DNA of 30,000 nt from Balamuthia mandrillaris (Eukaryota > Discosea > Longamoebia > Balamuthiidae). The notes beneath the pieces are model-generated. The model was not told where the DNA came from. It worked only from the letters and a program-made list of their open reading frames with translations, and made no database searches. A program made the position numbers and the translations under genes. The stretch is from positions 1-30,000 of the forward strand of contig JAVKOQ010000224.1 of NCBI GenBank assembly GCA_031835245.1. Reading direction: 5' to 3'. Positions 1-12,086 of this stretch are shown one piece after another. Numbering within the stretch: position 1 is the first letter of the stretch; every line of letters begins with the position of its first letter.

Positions 1-2105
1 GAGAGAAGAATGAAGCTAAGCATAGAATGTAATAGCAAGAGACCCATTCGAATTGGATATTCTGTTGTAGGTTAAAAATATCATCAGTAAAAGAGGTCTA
101 AAACGTTAATACATACAACAACAAACCTTGCGGCAGGAAGAGAAGAGGAAAGAGAGAATAATGGCCAATGGTGGAAAGAAAGAACGAGAATCTTGCATAG
201 TCTTTGCTAATGCCCATCAAAAGCCTTTGTTTGGTAGATTGTTCAGCTTTTTTGACGAATTCAACAAATGAAACAGAAACAGCAGGGGATTACCCAAGTG
301 GAATGGTAGCCATCAAAATAGCCTTCTCGTGTACGTGCCAAGAAAACATAAAAAAGCAGAGCGTGGATTGGACCAAAGCTGGTATAAATATTGGTGGATG
401 CGCATTATCCAAAATCTTCCACAACATTGGCTTCATTACAACCAAGCGAAAAGGGTGTTAGAGTTTTCTGTCCATGCTAAAGGAGAAAAAGAAATACTGA
501 AAGAGATAAGCGAAAAAGAAAGGAGGAAGGAAATTACCACAGCGGAAACAACTGTGATGATAAAAGTGTGAAGAGGGCGGATGGTAGGCAGTACAGCATG
601 CACTGCTTCATCGCCCACCAAACCACTTGTCATAGAGGCAGCCTGCACATTCAGTTGCACTCCTAGCCGCTGCAACACTGTCATTTGCAGAACAGAAAAA
701 AAGTTGTTGCTTCATTCAACTCATTCCAAAAAGATAGAAGCAGAGAGGAAGGAAATAGAAGAGAGGAAGGAAAAGAAGAACAACAGGAAGAAGAAGAACA
801 AGAAGAAGAAGAAGGGAACAATAATAAAAAAAAGAAGAACAAGAAGAGCAACAAGAAAACAAAAAGGAAGAAAAATTACCAGCAGCTATAATCTTATCCA
901 ACAAGTTGTACAACGCCCAAAAGTTAGGAGCCCAATATGCATTACAGAGGCCCCTCCCAAACGGAAACAGACGAGACAGCACTTGAGGTATCTGCTTCAA
1001 ATAGATGAAAGGCCCAAAAGAAAGAGCAAAGACGGAGAGAACCACTCCTCCCAATTGGCTGAACCGCCCAAACTGGAACCCACTGAAGCCTTTTTGTTTC
1101 CGCTGCAGAGAAACAGTTTGTTGGAGTTGTGGCAGTTGAGGAGGTTGGCCAGCTCTAACAACGTTTTCTGCTGTTGGAAGATGAGAAGAAGCAGAAGGAG
1201 GTGGAGAGATAAAGCAGTAGTTTCGTAGAAGATAGACAAAGTAGACGGGCGCCATGTACATGTATATGTGTTTCAGGTTGAGCAACATTGCAAAATAGGC
1301 TGCTCCCCATAGCACTTGCCCCTATTCACAAAATTTCAGGTTAGACAGACGAAGAACAAACGAAAGAAAAGAGAGGGTGGTGTCGGTTTTCTTACTTTAA
1401 GAATAGCGTTAATAGAAAGAAGCAAAAATCCAGTAAGGAAGCCATTATACTGGAAATGTATGTCTGTGTGGGTGTATTCAAGTTAAGTTATTATGAAGAT
1501 TCTCGAGGAAGAGATAAATAAAGAGAGAAAGCAAAAAAAAAAAAAAAAAAAAACATACGATCTACAATAATAAGACCAGGATTAAATAATGTCAACGCCA
1601 TCACGATCAGTCTTTTCTTGGCGTTAAGCTTGTTCCGTTCCTCCGTTTCTCTCTTCTGGGATTGTGAATGGCCAGCTGATACCGTTGTCGAAGGATATAG
1701 CGTGTGGCATACCCTATTAGAAGCTCTACTGTTAGAGGAGCTAAAACAAGGAGTATAGAAGCAGAGGAGAGAAGCAGGAAGAGAATAGAAGACCTGAAGA
1801 GTCCATAGAAGAAAAGGAGGTCGGTGCAGATGACAGTAAGCCGCTGAAAGAGTTTTGTGGAGAGGGAGGCATGGTTCAGGTTATGTAAGAGGAGCATGTC
1901 TTTGTCAAAGAGGCCAGCGAACAGGCTGAGAAAGTACTCAAACCAGGCAAAGAACGGTGGATAGTCCAACGTCCATTCCGATGTTGCCTGAGGCACGCAT
2001 GCATGTATGAGAAATAAAGAGAAGGAGAGAGAGAGAGAGTAGAGAGCGAGCGAGAAAGAGAAGAGAGAGAGTAGAGAGCAGAAGAGAGAGAGAGAGAGAG
2101 TAAGA

Positions 2106-2146
<41 letters not shown>

Positions 2147-2523
2147 AGAAAGAGAAAGCGAAACAGAGTTTGAACATGAGGGAGGAGCGAATACCTCGTA
2201 ATACCAGTTGGACAAGGGAAGCGTGTGAGTGATCGCGAGCCAGTTGCGATGCACCTCAAAGTCGGTGCTGTGACTTTAGAGCCAAAGGGAGGGAGCTAGC
2301 AGATCAAAACAAAACAAAAGAAAGCAACAAAGTGATGAAAAAAAAAAAAAGGTGTAGCGGAAACGCACTAAGCCGGAATGAGGAGCAGCTTGACGGCCAA
2401 GCTCAACAAAAACAGGGCCAACTCAGGAGAGGAGACCACCTTCATGCCCCACGTCTGCCAAGCGCTTCGATGATGTTTGGCCCCATTTCCTTCCAAAGAG
2501 GAGGAGCGTCTGCGTTGTGACAT
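1..2523 (-). CDS. ALG8: ALG8, dolichyl-P-Glc:Glc1Man9GlcNAc2-PP-dolichol alpha-1,3-glucosyltransferase (3' end beyond window)
   Basis: ER multi-pass membrane glucosyltransferase that adds the second glucose to the lipid-linked N-glycan precursor. Exons by phase and similarity to human ALG8, recalled from memory: 2523-2369, 2273-2195, 1987-1794, 1650-1559, 1463-1396, 1321-880, 677-538, 476-443, 378-294, 224-127, 61-<1. Every junction keeps frame. Diagnostic motifs in order are [79 protein letters not shown] and [13 protein letters not shown]. Asp/His-rich lumenal motifs typical of the ALG6/ALG8 family are intact. The start is the ATG before SQRRR, with a second in-frame Met at MKVVSS. About 80 C-terminal residues of the human protein have no counterpart and should lie beyond position 1. 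A Pro/Gln-rich loop of about 30 residues follows YLLRNYCF. Least certain joins are the 1794/1650 intron (GTCTTC donor) and the tiny 476-443 exon. Confidence 0.93.
2022..2141. repeat. (GA)n microsatellite in an ALG8 intron
   Basis: Imperfect then perfect AG/GA run lying in the intron between WYYE and ATSEW of ALG8. On the sense (minus) strand it reads as (CT)n near the 3' splice site. Confidence 0.9.
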
Positions 2524-2525
2524 TT

Positions 2526-2526
<1 letters not shown>

Positions 2527-2581
<55 letters not shown>

Positions 2582-2587
2582 TCTCTT
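2527..2587. repeat. (CT)n run just upstream of the ALG8 start codon
   Basis: Nearly perfect CT repeat beginning a few bases 5' of the ALG8 ATG, which lies on the minus strand. Here the ALG8 sense strand is GA, so it would form a purine-rich 5' leader or promoter element. This is the opposite polarity to the intronic repeats. Confidence 0.85.
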
Positions 2588-2901
2588 CTCCCTTCTCTCT
2601 TCTCTCTTTTGTTTGATGACGTCAAGCGAGCGAATCATGACGACACGAAATGACCTCTCTGCTGTTGCCCCACTCCCTCCGCTTTCACCAAACGATCCCG
2701 TTCGCTCCCTCTCACACCGTTTTCTGTGGGGCGTCAACACTCGGACCCGTCGGGAACAGTTCGGATGAGTGAATGTTGTTGCTGTGAAGATTCGGACCCG
2801 CTGCAAGAACACAGGAATCTTTCAAAAGCGTTTGCAATGGGTCGTCAAGGAACAGAGGGAAGGTTGAATGAGAAAAAAGAATTTACAAGGGGTGAAGAGT
2901 A

Positions 2902-5900
2902 TCAAAGCATGAGGGTAAACTGTGCATTAAACTGCTCCATCGAATCGTTCAGACCACTTGGTGAGCTATATTCTTCCGCGACGGCCTCTTGCCGGTCTTT
3001 CTCGTCATCCACTTCCTCCTTCTCTTCTTCTTGTTCAACAAAGCTTTGTAGTAACAATGGGTCCATTGTTGTTTCATCAAAAGAACTTTGATGCTCTTTG
3101 ATGATGAAAGTCGCCACAAAAGAGGAAGAATCCTCTTCTTCCTCTTCTTGCTCCTCCTCCTCTTCCTCCTCTTCATCTCCTCTTCTCCGCTTTATCTGCT
3201 TGCAATCACCAAAACTCCATTCCCACTCCTTACTTCGCGCAACGCCATTCCCATCCTCTTCACTCTTTTTTCTTTCATCATTGCTGCTTCCCCGCCATAA
3301 CTCGTGAAGGGGGGATGCAAGAAGGCTGCGTCGTTGTAAGCAAAGAGCGATACGTCGACGCAAAATGGCTTGAGCGTCGAGAGTGACTGCCTGTTGGATG
3401 AACGGATGGAGCAGCAGGTCCACTGCTCTGCTCCTTTGCTTAGGATCCTTTTCTAAACAAGCCGCTAGGAAGCTGTTCAGCTCTGGGGACCATTGTTCTG
3501 GTTCTTTGAAAGTAGGAGCTGGTCTATTCGGCGCCATTCTGTAGTTTATTTGAATGATCTTATAAGTTAGATGAATGAAAAAAAGATGTTACGCAAAATG
3601 GAGGGACATACCTCATGGCAAGGAGTGGATTCATGTGCGAATTTGGGGGCAAACCTTCCGCCATCTCAATGACTGTGATCCCCAGCGACCTTGGTTAAGA
3701 AAGCAAAATTTTTACAAAAAGGCGAAAGTCAACTAAGCTGAGAATAAGAGTAGAGAAGAATGTGAAGTGGAAGGAAAACTCAGTATACCAAACATCGGCC
3801 TTAAAATCATAAGTAGCATTTGGGTTATGACACGATGTCTTAGCAACTTCTGGAGCCATCCAAAGCGGCTGTTAAGGATGTCAATGTCAATCAGTTAGCC
3901 TCGCTAAAGCTCTGAGGGGAGAGAGATAGAGAGAAAAGAACAAACCGTGCCAAGCATTTTTGAGGAGGTTCTTCCTTTGCTTGTTGCCCTCAACTTCTCG
4001 CTAACTCCAAAGTCAGCAATTTTTATCTCGGCTTTGTGGTTCACCAATATATTGGCTGCTTTGACATCCCTTTTGTACCAATCAACAATTGCAAAACAAA
4101 GACAAAAACGAGGAAAGAGGAAGAGGAAGAGGAAGAGGAAAGGGAAGGAAGAGGAAGAGGAAGAGGAAGAGGAAGAGGAAGAGGAAGAGGAAGAGGAAGA
4201 GGAAGAGGAAGAGGAAGAGGAAGAGGAAGAGGAAGAGGAAGAGGAAGAGGAAGAGGAAGAGGAAGAGGAAGAGGAAGAGGAAGAGGGAAGAGGAAGAGGA
4301 AGAGGAAGAGGAAAGGGAAGGAAGACAAAATATAATACCTATGAATTATATTAGCAGAATGAAGGTAAACGAGGCCTTTCAGAGTATTTACACAAACGAC
4401 AGCAATCTCGTCCTCATTCAAAGGGCTGTCACAAAGTTCAATTAGGTCACGGATGGAACCCACACCACAATATTCCATGAGTATCTTTTAGTATTGCAGG
4501 GTAATGTATTGTACAAGAGGTCAGCCAAAGTGCTTTAAACATAGTTTTTTTTTAAAAAATAAAAAAGAGTGGAAAACATACCCATAAAACGTTCTTTTGA
4601 GAAGAAGCCACGGTGCCAAAGTAAGGTACAATGTTGGGATGTTTGCACGCCTTCAGGATTTCTATTTCCTCGCGTAGCAGCTCTTCTTGGGTTGGTGTTT
4701 GAGAAGCGGAAGAGAATGAGAAGGAAGATGCTACGCGCTGCTCTTTTCCCCTCTTGTTTGTTGCCAGGAGCGGATCAGTTTCACTTCCGTCTCCTTCCTT
4801 TCCTACGTTTGGGAGAGTATCTTCCAGTTCGATGGTCTTAACAACCAATGTATAACCGTTCGACGTTGAGGCTTTGAAAACTTCTCCGTATGCCCTTTAA
4901 AAAAAATAAAAGAGGTTAACAACACGAAACAAGAGGATGAGCAGCAAGTGATGGAAAGATAGTGGAGAAATGACAAACCCTTGACCAAGCTTTTCCTCCA
5001 GAACAAAAGCGGAAAACGCATCTTGAGAGCCTATATTGTTCCAGTTGAGCTCTTGAGTAACATGAAGCTGGTGCTGAAAGTTGAAAGGAGTGGAGATGCA
5101 AGTTGATGGAATTCTGTGCGGTTTGCTATTACTGCCACTGAAGTAACGAGGTCTACTGCTAGCACTGCCATAAAACTGACGAGGAAGTGTGCAATAATGG
5201 CCCATTCTTTGAGCGAAAAGAGAACCTTTCCGTTTGCGTGTGTTGGTGGGCCGTTGTGTTGTTGCAGTAGTTGTTATTGCCGTTCGGTCTATTGTGTCGC
5301 TGTTTCTGAAGCTTTTTTCTTCCTTGTCCTGCGGTAGCAAGGAATCTTTTTTCTGTTGTGATATTGGAGAGAAAGGGAACCCAGCAGGCTGTTCTTGTGA
5401 TTGCTGTTGCGAGTAGCTTGCACAACGGCGCCTCGTTGTGGATGAAAGAGATGCAAAAGCTAGGTCAGAAGAGGAAGAAGAGGAAGCGGAGGAGGAGGAG
5501 GAGGAGGAGGAAGAAGAAGTTCGAGTGGTTGGATTGGTAGAGCGCAAAGCAGGACTAAGCAGCACATTGGAAGCGGTAGCCGGGTGCACTGATTGCAACA
5601 ACAGAGGCAAGGGATTAGTAGTCTTTATGGAAGACGGAGAGTCCTCATTCCTGTTCTTCTCCAGAGGAGCATCCGGTTTAAGTTGATCGCTGTCATCATC
5701 ACCGTCTGCCTCCTCGTTTTCTTTGGTGATTATAGTTCGCAGGAACTTTGGAGGTTTGCGAGTTCTGTTGGCAACAGAAGCCATAAAACGATGAGAGCGT
5801 TGACGGTGATAACTCTTTTCTGGTTCTTTTTGTTGTCGCTTCGAAGAAGATGAGAGCCGCAGAGGAGAAGGAGAAGGAGAAGGAGAAGAAGCATAAGAGC

Positions 5901-6338
5901 GAGAGATGGTATTCCGAGATGGAGAGAGGCTTCCGCGTCTTGCTTTGTGTTGAGCTTTGGCCGTTTTCTGGAGAATGCGACGGGCTAACGTTGGAGATAT
6001 CGTATCCACATCGATTGTTGAAGAGGAGGAAGAAGAAGCGCACAAAGGAGAGAGGGCTTCATTCTTGTCGTTCTCTTTGCTCGCTTCCTTTGCTTTTGCT
6101 GCAGTTATTTGTTTGTCATCTGATTTACCTTTGAGTGATCTGCTCAACGCTGCTATGGGCGAGGAAGAAGATGAAGTAGGAGAGGAGGAACACGCGGAGT
6201 TAGGACGGCGAAAAGCAGGAGAGAACAGCCGCTTGTGGCCCTTGGCGATCTTTTTGGTGCCCTTGGCGAGTTTCTCCGCCAAACTCACGTGTCTCTTCTC
6301 TCGCTTGTCTTTGAGCAACGGCGAGAAGCTCTTCCCTT
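2902..6338 (-). CDS. STE20-family protein kinase with CRIB motif (GCK/MST-like catalytic domain), 5' exon unresolved
   Basis: Ser/Thr kinase expected to act downstream of Rac/Cdc42-type GTPases. Exons: 6338-4979, 4894-4582, 4484-4339, 4069-3946, 3868-3789, 3689-3612, 3538-2902; all phases agree. The first 400 or so residues are Ser/Lys-rich and disordered. A CRIB motif, ISTPFNFQHQLHV, lies at about 5102-5040. The kinase follows: Gly loop LGQGAYGEVFKAS, VVK Lys, glutamate region EEIEILKACKHPNIV, hinge LMEYCGVGS, catalytic loop IHRDVKAANIL, DFG in IADFGVSEKL, and GTPLWMAPEV, ADVWSLGITVIEMAEG and C-lobe LLLHPFI. The HRDxKAxN loop and LWMAPEV resemble GCK/MST kinases more than classical PAKs. A poly-Glu tail ends at a TGA. 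No ATG opens the first exon. It begins after an AG with one base missing from its first codon, so an upstream coding exon must exist in 6340-7100, and I could not fix it. Confidence 0.9.
4094..4322. repeat. GAGGAA hexamer array in a kinase intron
   Basis: More than 30 near-identical GAGGAA units fill the intron between the IHR and DVKAAN halves of the catalytic loop (intron 4338-4070). Stop-free frames on both strands are by-products of the repeat (poly-Glu, Arg-Gly, Arg-Lys, poly-Leu-Pro), not genes. On the sense strand the intron is TTCCTC, a very long polypyrimidine tract. Confidence 0.95.
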
Positions 6339-7538
6339 CTGTTTTTGTTTTGACCAGAGACAATGAAAATGAGAGAGGGAGAGAGAGAGGGAGAGGGAGA
6401 GGGAGAGGGAGAGAGGGAAGGGATAAGGGAGGAGGGAAAAATACGCATGACAATTGCTACTGAAAACAGTACAGAGGGCGATAAAAGTTTCGATCAAAAG
6501 CTAGCGTTTTTCCGGATCGGCAGCGGGCTCTCCTACGTCTGTTTGACCAGGGCTTATTCTATCACATAACCAAAAGTAACCGACTTTGGGTTTTATCATT
6601 CCACTTCCCGCCATTTTCTTTTCGTCAACGGTTTTTCCGAACAATGAAAACACCCACAAAAAAGGAGAAAGGAGAAGGTCCTTTCGCCGACGAAACATGA
6701 GCAAGGGAAAAAAGTTTGCCGAGTACGGTGTAGACAGCGGCTGGTAGGAGGTGGAAAATGGTACGTACTCCTGCTAAACCCACGGGATGGCCCGCTCAAC
6801 CCTCCAAGGTAGAGGAAGCAACGGGGCGAATGGTGATACTTTGTCTGATGTTCTCGTTCCTCTTCTTCCGTTCATCCCCGTATTCATTCCCACTTTGTTT
6901 CTTCCTGTTCCACTTCTTGTTGTGCCTTTTTCTTCTGCTTCTGCATCATCATCCTTGGAACGGCGTTCCCCACGGAGGGCTGCGGCAGAGGAGGCCTCTC
7001 TTTTGTGTTCTTTTTTTGGCGGGAAATCGGTGCACAAAGCGTCCAGCAACTGACCAGGAAATCTGTCTCGGAGACAAATGAACAATAATTCATTCATTCA
7101 TTACGGCGGTGGTTGGGTACGTTATTATTGTTGCATTACGCGCATTATCTTTCGAAAAAAAAAATAAGTGTGAAGGGGAGGAGGAGCCCTCTCTCCTGTT
7201 GGAACCCCACTTTTTATTTGTTTTTTTTTTGGGAACCAACCAACCAACCTAGCAAAGAGGCCTTGCATTGCTCCACTGCCCGGCCGTTATTGCAATTTTT
7301 TTTTTTAAAAAAGGGAACACTTTTGAGTGACTTGGGAAGAGGGAAGAGCAGTAGGAAAAAAGAACAAACAAACAGACGACGACGAAAAAGAGAAAGACAA
7401 AAAGGATTGTTTATATTTATTTATTTTTATTATTCCCTTTCTGTTACGATAGCCCTCCACAATCACCCTCCCTGACGACTCTTTGATCCTCCTCTTGAAC
7501 TCGGATCGACTCGCAGCTTTGCCCAATATTTTGAAAAA
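6339..7538. other. Divergent spacer between kinase and RasGEF genes
   Basis: This 1.2-kb stretch should hold the 5' exon(s) of the minus-strand kinase and both promoters. It has a (GGGAGA)n/(GA)n run at 6372-6420, which is CT on the kinase sense strand and likely the 3' end of its first intron. There are several T-rich blocks and an ATTCATTCATT run near 7087-7100. Short frames here show no recognisable domain. Confidence 0.5.
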
Positions 7539-8004
7539 ATGTCTTCTCCGGTAGGTTCCTTCACGCCCCCCTCTATGTTTACTCTTTTGGTTTTACCTTC
7601 AACAAAACTCATTTTTAAATCAAAAAATCAAAAAATAATTACGTGTAGACCTCTTCGTCGCCGAGAGAGATCGGAGGAAACAGACCGCGAAGGGGGTCCA
7701 ACAGCAGACCTGCCTCTTGTCAAGTTTCCACGCAAAGCAGCCATGGCTTTGTTGCCAAAGGTTCTTATTTTTATTGCTCCAGCTTTGTGCAGCTTGTATT
7801 AAATTTGTCTTTTGAAAACAACTATGATGATGATGAAGTAGGACCACCAACAACGCCAAGGGCCAGAACGAAGCAGCACCCGGCGTTCAATTCGCAGCCG
7901 CCTGCGCGACTCTCTTTTGATGACTCTGCGCTCCCTTCCCCTTCTTCCTCTCCCAATTCCGCCTCTTCCGCTGCCGCTGCCGCCATTAAAGTCGTCGACG
8001 TATT

Positions 8005-8055
<51 letters not shown>

Positions 8056-9330
8056 GGCTTCCTTTTTCGCTTTCTCTTTCTCTTTCTCTTTCTCTTCTCT
8101 TCTCTTCTCTTCTCTTCTCTTCTCTTCTCTTCCCTTCTTCTTCTTCCTCCTACTAAATTTTACTATTCGATCTTTAAAGAAGGGAGAAAATGGAAGCGGT
8201 GATCAACAAACGACAACATGGAGAAGCACCAGCAGTGCTAGCCTCAAGTACAGAAAGTCGGTGAGTGAGGATGATGGAAGCTGGGATGAGTTCTATCCGT
8301 TCAACGAGGATGAGAACGAATCCAACATTCTCTTCACCGAGGATAGCGTTAATTCTAGCCTTCCTGTCATCAAAGGAGGCTCATTACCTAAGCTCGTCCA
8401 ACGACTTACCATCGATGAATATCCTGGTAAGTAAAAACAGAAAAATAGAGAAAGAGGAGAAGAGAGGAGAGGAGAAGAGAGAGAGCGAGAGCGAGAGCGA
8501 AAGAGCGAAAGGAAGGAAGTAAAAGGGACAAGGAAGAAATAGAGCAAGTAATATAAAATGAGAGAGAGAAACAAAGATAAGAACAAAGGCGACAGAAACG
8601 AAAACTAAAATGGAAACGAACAACTGACCACTTTTTATTATATCAGACACCGATTACTTGGCAGCATTCCTGTTGACATATCGCACCTTCACGACCCCTC
8701 CCGAACTTTTGGACCTATTAACGGCCCGTTTCAACATGCCCCGTCCCAAATCTCCAACAAAGCAACAGCTGGAGGAGTTTGAGACGAAGCGAAACCGAGT
8801 GCGGTTGCGAGTCTTCAATGTCCTTAAGACTTGGGTCAGCAACCATTTTTATGACTTTGCTGAGGACTCCAACCTTTTAGAAGTCCTCACTGACTTTATT
8901 GCTCATATGGAACTGTCTGGAATGGAGACGGCGTCAACCCACTTGCGTAATATCATAGAAAGAAAGGTACAACGGTGACTCTTATTTTCCTTTTTTCCGT
9001 TTTCTAACTTTCGTTCATACATTTTCGCAGCAAAATGAACTGAAGGAAAGCAAGAGCTACAATAAGATGTTTTCCAAAGAACCACCAGAGCCGATACTTC
9101 CAAGTGGCTGCACGATGAACTCCACAAGCCCATCCAACAACCAACCTCTTATCGATTTGAATTGGGATCCCTTGGAAGTGGCACGACAGCTTACTCTCAT
9201 CGAATATAACTTGTACAAAAGTATAAAGCCGCAAGAATGTCTTAACCAAGCCTGGACCAAGGTTCACTATTTCTCCTTCTTGTACTTTATACGTCTCATC
9301 CTTTATACTGACTCCTGTGCGCACGCTCTC

Positions 9331-9376
<46 letters not shown>

Positions 9377-9706
9377 CGCAAAACAGAAAGCGACTCGTGA
9401 CACGAACGCAGCAAATATAATGGCGATGATTACTCGCTTTAATGCTGTATCGCGTTGGGTAGCCACTGAGATCGTCAAAGCTGAAAGCTTGAAGCTTCGT
9501 ATTGACACATTAACCATGTTCATTCAGATAGCCATGGTCTGTCTCCCTGTATTTATGTTATTATTTCAGATGCTGAACTCTTGTTATCCTTTCTTGTCAT
9601 TATAGGGATGCAAATCGTTGAATAACTACAACGGAATGATGGAGATTATCTCTGGTTTGCAGAGCAGTTCTATTTTCCGATTGAAGAATACTTGGGGGGT
9701 ACGTCT

Positions 9707-9748
<42 letters not shown>

Positions 9749-11274
9749 GTTATCTGTTGTTTTGTTCTCTCTTTCAGTAAACTAAAATTATTTAAATAAA
9801 AACAAGGGCTTAAGTGGTAAATTGAATAAGGCATATGAAGACATCAAAGAGCTGATGTCTCGTCACAACAACTACAAAGTTTTCAGAGAGCACCTCCATA
9901 ACGTAGACCCTCCTTGCATTCCTTACCTCGGCGTCTATCTTACTGATCTTACCTTCATTGAAGATGGTATATTTTCGTCATTGTTGTATTTTGTGTCTTC
10001 TAACGTTGGTTGGCTCTTCAAAAAAACAAAACCAAACAAAAACACACGAAAAATGAACTATTACAGGTAACAAGGATTATTTGGCAGGAGGACTGATCAA
10101 CTTTGTGAAACGAAGGGCTGTTTCTGAAGTTATCAGTGAGATTCAACAATACCAACAAACTCCTTACTGCCTGAAGGAAGTGCCTTTCATGGCGAATTAC
10201 TTGAAGAACGTTGAGTTTTGGGAGGAGAATGAGACATACAACAACTCGCTCAAAGTGGAGCCAAAGAGCGAACAAACCCCAGGAAAGACAAAAGTCAAGA
10301 GCTCCGCCTTTTCGAGTTCTAAACTTTCAACTTTCAAACGGAAAGACACGAAAAAGGTTTTTTCTCTATTCTTCTCCAGCTTTTTGTCAATAATATCTTT
10401 CTTTGTTATTATTTCTGAACCTTGTGTTGTAGATTAAAGCAGCAACACCAGAAAAAGAGAAGCAACCGTCAACAGAAGAATACAGACCTTACGAGGAACC
10501 CGATTGGGGGGAGTTGGAACCAATGGAGGGCTATCGCTTTAATCAACCCGACTCTAAAGAATACCTGGCACGTTACTCTTTTTTTTGTTGCTTTTCTCTT
10601 TTTGTTATAAAGCTAACTGGTCCGGTTTGTAGGTGTTGGACGTTGATTTCTCGGGTATGGGTCTGAAAGATACACGCCCTATGATCAAAGCAGCAACATT
10701 AGAAAAGCTTATCGAGCACATGACACACCAACATTGGCCTGGTAAGCTTCTTCTCTCTTTGTTCTTCCGTTCTTACAATTCCGTTGTTGTTGTTTTCAGA
10801 TTCTGGATTAGCCAATACATTCTTGATGACGTACACAACGTTCACAACACGCGTGGAGGTGATGCAGTTGCTAATAATGCGTTTTAACATGCCAAAACCA
10901 AAATCTCCTACTTTGCAAGAAAAGTATCTTAAGGTACTCTCTCTCTCTCTCTCCCTATGTGCTCTTTTCATCGTATCAAAAAACTCAACTTCTGTTTACA
11001 GGAAAAAGTGATACCTGTTCGATTAAGAGTATTCAATGTTTGCAAGAATTGGATTGATAAAAACTTTTATGGATGTGCAGAAGATAAAGAGTTCATCTCA
11101 AAGTTTGAGGAACTTGCTTCCATCATGCAAAAGAACGGCATGGAACAAGCAGGTCAGAGTTTGCATCAATCTTTGCAGCGTCGGTTAGCCGGTACATATT
11201 TTCTCTTGGTCTTCTTTCTGCTATATGCGTTACAATCCCGCCTTTCTTGTTCTTCATCTTTCCTTCCTTACGTT

Positions 11275-11322
<48 letters not shown>

Positions 11323-12048
11323 ATTTTTTCTGTTTAACAGGTGACGAAAAGGTTCGCGAACGGCACGCTGCCCAAGAATCGGCGCCAAAACCACACATTC
11401 CTAAGTATGTAACAGACCTGAAGAAAGCTGTTTTGACGGACTTTCACAGCGAAGAGTTTGCTCGCCAGTTGACCATCATGGAACAAAACCTGTTCCTGCG
11501 CATTGAAGCGTGGGAACTTCTGCCTCAGGCATGCCTTTCATCTGATAGGCACAAGGACGCACCAAATGTTCATGGTACCATTTCTGAGCTTTTTGTTTAA
11601 TTTTGTTTTTTTTTTCTATTCGTTTACTCATTCCTTGACCAAACAGCCTTGTTGCAACATGCGGAAAGAATGCAGCAGCTGGTTGCCTCCGAAGTGGTTT
11701 CACAAACGACACCCGAACAGTGCTGCCTTTACGTCTCTCACTGGATCAAAGTTGCAGAACGTTGTCTCGGGTTGAACAACTTCAATTCGATGGTGGAGAT
11801 CGTGATGGGGTTGAATCTTTTGGACTTGCCAAAACTAAAGGCCATTTGGAGTGTAAGGCCTTCTCTTTTTGTTGGGATATTCCTTTCCTTTTGCCCATTC
11901 AATTAATCATCTCATCTGTGTTTTTATTGATAGGCATTGGCACCATTTACAAAGAATACTTACAACAAATTAATGACAATGACCAACGGCAAGCAACTAG
12001 AAGATAAAATGCACAACGTACAGCCGCCTATTCTGCCTTATATTGGTA

Positions 12049-12086
<38 letters not shown>

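Noticed and set aside
4036-4445. Long open frames (poly-Glu, Arg-Gly, Arg-Lys, Leu-Pro) over the GAGGAA array
   Set aside because: They arise from a stop-free hexamer and lie inside a kinase intron that is fixed by the interrupted HRD loop.
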